DNA of 14,104 bases. Origin: JAEXNA01 sp037968995 (lineage in GTDB: Bacteria; Vulcanimicrobiota; Xenobia; Xenobiales; JADMJV01). The position numbers and the translations under genes were made by a program. The first letter of the stretch is position 1; the number at the start of each line of letters is the position of its first letter. Under the pieces are notes generated by a model. That model did no database searches. It was not told the origin of the DNA and was given only the letters and a program-made list of their open reading frames with translations. Below are positions 6,919 to 12,840 of the stretch, piece by piece. The DNA lies in NCBI GenBank assembly GCA_037968995.1, contig JBBKWP010000463.1:1-14104 (forward strand). Direction: 5' to 3'.

Positions 6919-8118
6919 ATGAAGTCCGAGATTGCGGAACCGGAAGAGTACTTTCAGATAGGTCAAAGCGACCCGCGCCTCGTCGTGTACCTACGATACC
7001 CTCTGTTCAAAGCTCTCGATGATTTCGCCAATCGCGAAAGCCACCGAGAACAAGTTGGTCTCCTTGTTGGCCGACCGGGACGCCGATCTGACGGTTCGAG
7101 CTTTTTGTTGATCGAAGATGCCATAGAAAGCCCGATTGGTGATGAATCAACCGGTAGATTCGAGGAAAGCCTTTGGAAAAGGGCGCGACGAATCGCCGCC
7201 GCCCGGCATCCTAATCGGAGTGTCGTGGGATGGTTCCATACGCACCCCAATCAAGAGATCAATGTCACCAGTGAGGAAGCCGGTGTCCATAAACGATTCT
7301 TTCCCGAGGACGACCATGTTCTCTACCGAATCGATCCCAAAGCCAAGGACCGCCAGTTCTACTACAAGGACGGGTCCAGTCTGAAGGCCGCGAACGGTTT
7401 CTGCATCTACGGTAAACCCCAGTCAGGAGACGGGGCTCCCACGGCCGTTCCCGCACCACCCATCGCCGGCGCGAAGCCGGCAGTAAATGAAGTGAGCGCT
7501 TCACCCGAACAGCAGCAACGTTACCTTGAGAAGACCCTGGAGAAGATGACACGCCGTTTACAACGCCCACCGGTCGGCCCCAAGGATGTCTTGATGATCG
7601 GTTTGCTAATCGTCAACGCTTTGCTCATCTGTTTCCGTCCCAATCCGCCCGTCACCATCGACACCTCAAACTTGGAGCGTGGACAAGCGGACCTTTCCGC
7701 TCAAGTCACTGCTGTTAGAGACCGTATCGAGAAGCTCGAAAAGCATTTGGCGGACCTGCAACTCCTCGATGAACAGCTAAAACTGGCCGCGGGCCTGGAG
7801 GATGTGGGAACGACCACGGATCCTCTCTTAGAAGATGACCCTCTCAATCAGCCTGAAGTGAGTACGGACGCCAGCCAACCCGGTGCGGACAAAAGCCCGG
7901 ACTCGTCGGCTCTTTCTCAGGGAGCGGGAAAAATCCAACTATACAAAGTGGTCGCAGGGGACACGCTCTCCGTGATCTCCAACAAATTCTACCCGGAAGG
8001 TGGAGCGAGTATCACATCCGCTTTCGCGCGTTTCAATCGCCTGAAAGCTCCAGATTTCGCCATTTTCCCCGGTGATATACTCAAAGTACCCCCGGCCAAG
8101 GCTTTGGAGAAAATTTGA
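6919..8118 (+). CDS. Membrane-anchored JAMM/MPN-domain protein with C-terminal LysM domain
   Basis: The start is ATG 6919, four bases after the ABC stop and preceded by a purine-rich GAAAGGG. A longer frame from 6826 would overlap the ABC gene by 89 nt and looks spurious. The protein has 399 residues. Residues ~20-165 are a JAMM (Mov34/PAD-1) metallopeptidase domain with Glu44 ('EQVGLLVG') and 'VVGWFHTHPN' giving zinc ligands His107 and His109. The canonical SxxD that follows is TxxE here (Thr117, Glu120). A Pro/Ala linker leads to one membrane segment (~223-239), a coiled coil (~252-292), an acidic/Ser-rich linker, and a LysM peptidoglycan-binding domain (~340-392, 'YKVVAGDTLSVISNKFY'). There is no N-terminal signal peptide, so the JAMM domain should be cytoplasmic and the LysM domain outside. 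The JAMM target is unknown; no ubiquitin-like or E1/E2 gene is visible. Confidence 0.88.
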   Translation: MKSEIAEPEEYFQIGQSDPRLVVYLRYPLFKALDDFANRESHREQVGLLVGRPGRRSDGSSFLLIEDAIESPIGDESTGRFEESLWKRARRIAAARHPNRSVVGWFHTHPNQEINVTSEEAGVHKRFFPEDDHVLYRIDPKAKDRQFYYKDGSSLKAANGFCIYGKPQSGDGAPTAVPAPPIAGAKPAVNEVSASPEQQQRYLEKTLEKMTRRLQRPPVGPKDVLMIGLLIVNALLICFRPNPPVTIDTSNLERGQADLSAQVTAVRDRIEKLEKHLADLQLLDEQLKLAAGLEDVGTTTDPLLEDDPLNQPEVSTDASQPGADKSPDSSALSQGAGKIQLYKVVAGDTLSVISNKFYPEGGASITSAFARFNRLKAPDFAIFPGDILKVPPAKALEKI

Positions 8119-9068
8119 GTTTCCGGTGTCGCTGGACGTCACGATGGCTGACCGCACTCTTTCTCCTCCTGTTCAGTCTGCCGCTCCTGGCTCAAGTCAA
8201 GGGACCAGCTTTTGTAAAAGTTCCGTTGGCCCCGGTCTACCTTTCGCCCAGCACTCAAAGCGAGCAGGTGACCCAAGCCCTGCTCTGGGACCTCGTTGAG
8301 GTCAAAGAAGTCGCCGAAGGTTGGTGCTCGGTGATCGTCAGAGACCAGTTCCGAACTCAACAGGGTTATCCGGGATGGATTCGTTCTAAGTCTCTCGCCC
8401 AGAGACCGGCTCCGACCAACCTCCGACGCGTTGTCGTGGCCTATCCCTCAATATCGGTGCGCGCTGAGCCGAACCTTAAGGCGCCCATACTGACGAGCGC
8501 TCTACTGTCCACACGACTGCCACTCAAGAGCGATAAGCCCTACGACTCCGCAGCCCCGGAAACCAGCATGGTCGACGACGAACTCTGGTATCAAGTTCTC
8601 CTACCGGACGGTCTAGGATGGGTACGCGCTCGCCAAGTCAGAGTAGAGAGTTCCGCCATCGGTGGCAACGGCACCGCAGTCGTCGATGATGCAAGAAAAT
8701 TCACCGGAGCACCCTATCTGTGGGGCGGAATGAGTCAAAAAGGCATCGACTGCTCTGGACTGACTTACGTGAGTTACCGCGGCTACGGGATCACCATTCC
8801 GCGCGACGCCGATCAACAGTTCCTCATTGGCACTCCCGTAGAACGAGAAGACCTCCAACCAGGGGACATGGTGTTCTTCGGTGATCATGACGGGATTGTC
8901 CATGTGGGTCTCTACGCGGGGAAAGGTCAACTGCTCCACGCTTCATCAAGTATAGGAGTCACAACTAGCCCGCTGTTCACTGGCTGGTATGAGGAGCACT
9001 ATCGCGGTGCACGGAGGATTTTCTCTCCCGATCTTGCCCAGCCGAAGACGTTCAAACCTGCCCTCTAG
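8115..9068 (+). CDS. Secreted SH3b-SH3b-NlpC/P60 peptidoglycan endopeptidase
   Basis: The start is a TTG at 8115 that overlaps the preceding TGA by three bases (TTGA) and has GGAGA four bases upstream (8106-8110). No in-frame ATG precedes the signal peptide. The 317-residue protein has a signal peptide (Arg-rich start, hydrophobic core 11-25, likely cleavage after Ala26 in 'PLLAQ'). Two SH3b-like modules follow (~31-96 and ~104-176), then an NlpC/P60 catalytic domain (~187-302). The catalytic residues are Cys213 ('GIDCSGL'), His263 ('IVHVGLY') and His275 ('LLHASS'). Relatives such as cyanobacterial AvPCP and YkfC cut the gamma-D-Glu-diamino acid bond of stem peptides, and the SH3b modules help select the substrate. 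It should act in the cell wall or periplasm. Tight coupling to the LysM protein points to a shared envelope role. Confidence 0.93.
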   Translation: MSFRCRWTSRWLTALFLLLFSLPLLAQVKGPAFVKVPLAPVYLSPSTQSEQVTQALLWDLVEVKEVAEGWCSVIVRDQFRTQQGYPGWIRSKSLAQRPAPTNLRRVVVAYPSISVRAEPNLKAPILTSALLSTRLPLKSDKPYDSAAPETSMVDDELWYQVLLPDGLGWVRARQVRVESSAIGGNGTAVVDDARKFTGAPYLWGGMSQKGIDCSGLTYVSYRGYGITIPRDADQQFLIGTPVEREDLQPGDMVFFGDHDGIVHVGLYAGKGQLLHASSSIGVTTSPLFTGWYEEHYRGARRIFSPDLAQPKTFKPAL

Positions 9069-9137
9069 TCAAATGAACTTTTCCGATGCCCTACTTAGTG
9101 TAGGGGCAGACCCAGGGGCCGTGGAAGGGAAGAATCA

Positions 9138-9599
9138 ATGAAACCCACAGTACCCCCGAGTTTCGCGGAAAAAGACCTCAATTACTACCTGCGTATGATC
9201 CGCGGCGATTTTGCCGAACTCGAAGAAGGCTTGCCAGAGCGTCTTCCCACCTCGTCTAAACAGAAGAATATTGTCATCTTTTTGGGCTCAAAATCCCTGG
9301 GTCGAGGAAACGCTGATCTCGGCCTGAAGTTGATGAAGCTTTTCTTGAAGGCGTTGGCCCACGGTGCCGTGAAGCCACGTGCGATCGTCTTGGTCAATGA
9401 CGCCGTGGAACTGTCGATTGACGACTCCGTGGTCATCAGCGAACTGACCGTTCTCTCAGAACAAGGCGTTCAAGTCATGTCATGCCTATCATCACTGGAC
9501 GCTATTGCAGCAGAAGAGCGCATCGCGGTCGGTTCGCAGGCCGACATGGCGAAAATTTGTGAGGTCTTATTGACCGCTTGGAAAGTGATCAGTCTGTGA
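9138..9599 (+). CDS. DsrE-fold protein resembling the C-terminal half of YedF
   Basis: The ATG is preceded by AAGGGA (9125-9130). In the 153-residue protein, residues ~44-150 follow the YedF C-terminal pattern: 'IVIFLGSKSLGRGNADLG', then 'LMKLFLKALAHG', a strand 'AIVLVNDAVELSI', then 'LSEQGVQVMSCLSSLDAI'. YedF proteins carry a CGTCL motif there. Here only the first cysteine remains (Cys116) and the second is Ser. The N-terminal TusA/SirA domain found in full-length YedF is missing and is replaced by ~40 unrelated residues. The family is linked to selenium or sulfur-relay metabolism, but its biochemical role is poorly defined, and no selenium genes are visible here. It heads a run of six tightly packed genes. 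Confidence 0.75.
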   Translation: MKPTVPPSFAEKDLNYYLRMIRGDFAELEEGLPERLPTSSKQKNIVIFLGSKSLGRGNADLGLKLMKLFLKALAHGAVKPRAIVLVNDAVELSIDDSVVISELTVLSEQGVQVMSCLSSLDAIAAEERIAVGSQADMAKICEVLLTAWKVISL

Positions 9600-10331
9600 A
9601 TGCTAAGTTTGGTGGTACCGACCTATAACGAGCGCAAATCGCTCGAAATTCTCTTGCCGCGCCTTGACAAAGTCGCCTCCCGTTTCCATACCACGGTCGA
9701 AGTGATCGTGGTGGACGACAATTCCCCCGACGGGACGGCGCAGTTCGCCCAAGATTACCAGCCTGTTTCACCATTGCGGATACTTGTCGTCAAACGCGAA
9801 GGGAAGTTCGGCCTAGCCTCGGCCGTGATCGAAGGCTGGAGAGCGGCCCGAGGTGAATATCTTGGGGTTATGGACGCAGATGGCTCTCACGACGAAAGCA
9901 TCCTACCCGACCTACTGGAGAGCTTGACTTCTGGCTATGCGGAAGTCGCCGTCGGAAGTCGCTACATCAAGGGCGGCGGGATGGGTGATTGGCCCTTGTT
10001 TCGACAGATCATTTCAAGAGTCGCCGTGATTCTGGGGAGCCTTTTGTGCCCAGCCAAAGACGTCACTTCTGGGTTCCTTCTCTTTCGCCGCGAAGTCTTA
10101 GAAGGCGTGACTCTAGATCCCATCGGTTTCAAGATTGGTCTTGAAGTCATGGTCAGGGGCCGCTATAAGACATTCACCGAAATCCCCTATGTGTTTACCG
10201 ACCGTGAAAAGGGTCGTAGCAAATTGGGAAGCCGAGAAGTCATCGCCTACCTCGTCCAGTTGAGCCGCCTGCTGGCCTATCGATATCGGCATCCTCACGA
10301 GAGACGTCGTTGGGAGCGAGTGGTTTACTAG
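9600..10331 (+). CDS. GT2 glycosyltransferase, dolichol/polyprenyl-phosphate mannosyltransferase-like (DPM1 type)
   Basis: The ATG directly follows the upstream TGA with no spacer, which suggests translational coupling. The 243-residue protein has a complete GT-A fold core: 'VVPTYNERKSL' at the N terminus, 'VVDDNSPDGT' with the nucleotide-binding acidic pair, 'VMDADGSHD' holding the metal-binding DxD, and 'VGSRYIKGGGMGDW'. The downstream block with 'DVTSGFLLFRR' and 'FTDREKGRSKLG' is typical of DPM1 and related polyprenyl-phosphate transferases. The C-terminal membrane helices found in some bacterial relatives are absent, so the enzyme is probably a peripheral, cytoplasmic-face protein. The likely reaction is transfer of a hexose from GDP- or UDP-sugar to a polyprenyl phosphate. 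Sugar identity is not readable from sequence. Confidence 0.9.
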   Translation: MLSLVVPTYNERKSLEILLPRLDKVASRFHTTVEVIVVDDNSPDGTAQFAQDYQPVSPLRILVVKREGKFGLASAVIEGWRAARGEYLGVMDADGSHDESILPDLLESLTSGYAEVAVGSRYIKGGGMGDWPLFRQIISRVAVILGSLLCPAKDVTSGFLLFRREVLEGVTLDPIGFKIGLEVMVRGRYKTFTEIPYVFTDREKGRSKLGSREVIAYLVQLSRLLAYRYRHPHERRRWERVVY

Positions 10332-11326
10332 TGAACTTTTTTAAATTATGGATTCTGCTGGGAGCTGTAATGTTCTCTACTCTGGTAACTCACGCAGACA
10401 CCGAAGAGCGTCGGGTCGCCGCCATCGCAATGGCTCGTCCGTCAGTCGTATCGATACGAACTTATCGGCAGAGCGGAGGTGAGCCGGGGATCGGCTCAGG
10501 TGTCATCTTTCGTTCTGACGGATACATCCTCACCAACAATCACGTCATTGACGGCGCCGATGTGGTGCGCGTACTACTGACCGACAAGCGAGAATTCACG
10601 GCCCAAATTATGTATCTGGCGCCGCAACACGACCTTGCGATTCTTCGCATTTTAGGGAGCAAGCTTCCGGTCGCCAAGATCGGCTCTTCAAAAGCCATCA
10701 AACTGGGGCAAACTGCCATCGCCATTGGGGATCCTTTAGGATTTTCTAGCTCCGTCACCATCGGGACGGTGGGCGGGACCGACCGCAAAGTTGAGACCGG
10801 CGGAGTCAAGTACCAAGATCTGATACAGACGGACGCAGCCATCAATCCTGGGTCCTCCGGCGGCGCCTTGGTTGATCTTGACGGGCGTGTGATCGGCATC
10901 AACACTCTGGTCTATACAGGGCCCAAGGCCTACAAGCACGCTCAAGGGCTAGGTTTTGCAATTGGAGTAGACCACGCCATGATGGTGGCTAAGGCCCTTT
11001 TGGCGCGCACCTCTGAATCCGTCAGCAGTAAACCGTGGCTGGGAATCAAGGGGGATACGGTCACCCGAGATCTCGCTCAAAGCTACGGTCTAAAGGCCAA
11101 CAAGGGAGTCTTGATCCGGGGAATCGTTCCAGGCTCTCCAGGGGCTATCGGCGGGTTAGCCAATGGTGACGTCATCCTCAAAGCCGACGCTGAGACAATC
11201 CTTGGTCTCACCGACCTGTCCAACTACCTCGATGGGCGCCGGCCCGGAGACAAAGTGAAATTCGAACTCTTACGTAAAGGCAAAATTACTCATGTTGAGG
11301 TGAAGTTAGATGTCTCAAGTCGATAA
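10331..11326 (+). CDS. Secreted HtrA/DegP-type serine protease with one PDZ domain
   Basis: The preferred start is the GTG at 10331, sharing one base with the upstream TAG. A TTG at 10310 is in frame but would put seven extra residues before the signal peptide. The result is 331 residues with a signal peptide (~1-22, cleavage near 'VTHA'). A trypsin-like domain follows with the full triad: His71 ('LTNNHVIDG'), Asp101 ('HDLAILRI') and Ser176 ('NPGSSGGAL'). A single PDZ domain spans ~235-325 ('PWLGIKGD', 'GVLIRGIVPGSPG', 'LANGDVI'). The regulatory LA loop is short. Family knowledge predicts envelope protein quality control, cleaving misfolded substrates outside the cytoplasm. The placement within a metabolic/orphan operon gives no specific partner. 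Confidence 0.95.
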   Translation: MNFFKLWILLGAVMFSTLVTHADTEERRVAAIAMARPSVVSIRTYRQSGGEPGIGSGVIFRSDGYILTNNHVIDGADVVRVLLTDKREFTAQIMYLAPQHDLAILRILGSKLPVAKIGSSKAIKLGQTAIAIGDPLGFSSSVTIGTVGGTDRKVETGGVKYQDLIQTDAAINPGSSGGALVDLDGRVIGINTLVYTGPKAYKHAQGLGFAIGVDHAMMVAKALLARTSESVSSKPWLGIKGDTVTRDLAQSYGLKANKGVLIRGIVPGSPGAIGGLANGDVILKADAETILGLTDLSNYLDGRRPGDKVKFELLRKGKITHVEVKLDVSSR

Positions 11327-12170
11327 ACCGTTACTGCCCCTCCCGGTTCGGGGGTTGTCACACGCCGTTGTCTTCTTTGAAGCTATGCCGAAGAATCTGA
11401 TGACGGAATTCACTCATCGTTTGCTAGCCGACTATCCTCTCCTAGAGTCCTTGGACCCGGCTCGGTGGGGTGCTGCCACAGAGCCTCGAATGGTGAGCTT
11501 TGGAGAATTGGTAGCGCCTTTAGGAACTCACGGACAGAAGGCCGAGTGGCACATTCTGATCGATAGTGAAGGTGTGGCACCCGACGTGAAACGGGCTATG
11601 ACGGATGGATTAGGCGCCAAAGACGAAAGACTTTTGGGCAAGCTCGATGAGTCGGGGGCCTCGGTGCTTGTGTTTCTGCTCGATGACGGATGGCGCCCAT
11701 CGACTCCCTTAACTCGACTCCACGCCTTGTGCCATCCTGTATGGAGGCTGTTGGAACTCGGAGCCGCCGGCGTAGCTTTCCCCGAGGGGCAAACGATGAT
11801 CACCGCGGAAACCCTGTTGTTGCTGCGTCCAGAGGACCTCACGGCATACCACTCCTACCTTTTCATCAACTGCGGCATGACACATCGCGACGAGGCTCAC
11901 CTTTGGTTTCGCACCTTTGGAATGGCGCAGTTTGGGCTGCCCGACCTTTGCCACGCCATTCCCACGACCCTTAAAGATGATGACCTAGAGTCAGAAATGA
12001 CCCAAACTCGTCTTGTCTTTGAGACTCTTCCGGCCGAAATGATTGCCGAAGGCGGTGTCCTGCCCTTGGGCGGAGAGGTGACAGTGGGTGAACGTACCTT
12101 TCGAGCCGCCGCGCAGCCGGAAGACGCACCACAGATGCCCAGTCGGCACGGATTCTGCTATCTCGAATAA
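11310..12170 (+). CDS. DUF4261-like protein, function unknown
   Basis: The ATG at 11310 lies inside the end of the HtrA gene (17-nt overlap), with GAGG at 11297-11300. The 286-residue protein has no signal peptide or membrane segment. The middle ('ALCHPVWRLLELGAAGVAFPEGQTMI', 138-163, in pieces) followed by 'LWFRTFGMAQFGLPDL' and the C-terminal 'GGEVTVGERTFRAA' with 'PSRHGFCYLE' remind me of DUF4261 proteins, which end with a similar 'dG-tiG ... r-s-yG' block. The match is from memory and is moderate at best. No catalytic motif stands out. The N-terminal third ('HAVVFFEAMP') begins like a ferredoxin-like beta strand. Overlap with HtrA suggests coupled translation. Confidence 0.85.
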   Translation: MSQVDKPLLPLPVRGLSHAVVFFEAMPKNLMTEFTHRLLADYPLLESLDPARWGAATEPRMVSFGELVAPLGTHGQKAEWHILIDSEGVAPDVKRAMTDGLGAKDERLLGKLDESGASVLVFLLDDGWRPSTPLTRLHALCHPVWRLLELGAAGVAFPEGQTMITAETLLLLRPEDLTAYHSYLFINCGMTHRDEAHLWFRTFGMAQFGLPDLCHAIPTTLKDDDLESEMTQTRLVFETLPAEMIAEGGVLPLGGEVTVGERTFRAAAQPEDAPQMPSRHGFCYLE

Positions 12171-12174
12171 ACGA

Positions 12175-12840
12175 TTGGAAACTGGCCCTTGCTTGGCTGG
12201 TCCACGAAACGTTCTCCTGAGAAGACTCGGCCATGGTTCTTGGATCAAACCTAGTTATCTCCCGGGACGCACCGGCTTTTTGGTCTATAGTCCACGAACT
12301 CTCGAGCAACTGAGAAAGTCGTTGGAGCCAGTGGGATGGGCCTTGAGGCTCACCGCTCTCCATAGGGCTAGTGGGCGTTTTTTTGTCGAACCGACCAGTG
12401 CATACCTCATTCGTACTTTGGAAGAGGCGCCGCCCCGAGCCTGGTGGAATGAAGCTCATCAAAATGGAGCCGAAGGCTTCTTCACCGCTTCGCGGATCGA
12501 CCGGATGCGACGGTTGCCTCTTTTCACGGAATTCGCGGTTCGGACCAACCGAGGCTTCGTGCCCACTAGGACTCTAGCCCTGCGATTGGAAAGCCTGCCA
12601 ACATCTTCGCGCATCGATCGTCACTGGCCGGCCCTCGGGAAAGACTTCGATGCTTTGTGGCGGCGAACCCCGTTAAGTTCGTTCGCAACCAGTCAACTCC
12701 AGCAATCCGTCTTTCAAGCGCTAAGAAGAATTCAGGACGAGTTTTCAAGGCACCCTGAGAGGGTAAGGGGAAGACGAGACCAGACGCGACGGTCAATCAT
12801 TGGAGGAATTCATGAGCCAATCAACCCAGCCGAACCCTAA
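12175..12840 (+). CDS. Unrecognised basic protein
   Basis: The frame is open from 12088, but the first 29 codons overlap the previous gene and read like out-of-frame sequence. TTG 12175, five bases after the upstream TAA, is the most economical start, giving about 221 residues; no clear ribosome binding site supports it. The composition is protein-like and strongly basic (many Arg, very few Lys), with regularly placed Trp and Phe. Notable stretches are 'RLGHGSWIKPSYLPGRTGFL', 'VEPTSAYLIRTLEEAP' and 'RTNRGFVPTRTLALRLESL'. The Arg-rich C-terminal tail overlaps the next gene by 29 nt. I recognise no family, signal peptide or membrane segment. Its place between two overlapping genes argues that it is translated. 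Confidence 0.6.
   Translation: METGPCLAGPRNVLLRRLGHGSWIKPSYLPGRTGFLVYSPRTLEQLRKSLEPVGWALRLTALHRASGRFFVEPTSAYLIRTLEEAPPRAWWNEAHQNGAEGFFTASRIDRMRRLPLFTEFAVRTNRGFVPTRTLALRLESLPTSSRIDRHWPALGKDFDALWRRTPLSSFATSQLQQSVFQALRRIQDEFSRHPERVRGRRDQTRRSIIGGIHEPINPAEP

Noticed and set aside
6919..9068. Phage tail-tip origin (JAMM plus NlpC/P60 as in tail protein K)
   Set aside because: A membrane helix, LysM, SH3b modules and a signal peptide, with no tail or head genes nearby, point to cellular envelope proteins.
9089..9105. Hairpin CCCTAC-TTAGT-GTAGGG between the NlpC/P60 and DsrE-like genes
   Set aside because: It has a six-bp stem and no T-tract. It could be a weak structure or operator, but nothing else supports a call.
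6919..9599. A prokaryotic ubiquitin-like or CBASS/BilABCD-type system built on the JAMM protein
   Set aside because: No E1, E2, ubiquitin-like or cGAS-like gene is present in the window, and the LysM fusion does not fit those systems.
10310..10330. TTG start for the HtrA protease at 10310
   Set aside because: It adds seven residues before a well-formed signal peptide. GTG 10331, touching the upstream stop, gives a standard signal peptide and the usual coupled junction.
12088..12174. Longer N terminus for the orphan basic protein from 12088
   Set aside because: These codons lie inside the coding end of the DUF4261-like gene and give a Pro/Arg/Ser-rich sequence typical of an out-of-frame reading.
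11971..12462. Minus-strand frame of 163 codons across the junction of two + genes
   Set aside because: The composition is that of an antisense shadow, with no ribosome binding site or recognisable domain, and both + strand genes are better supported.
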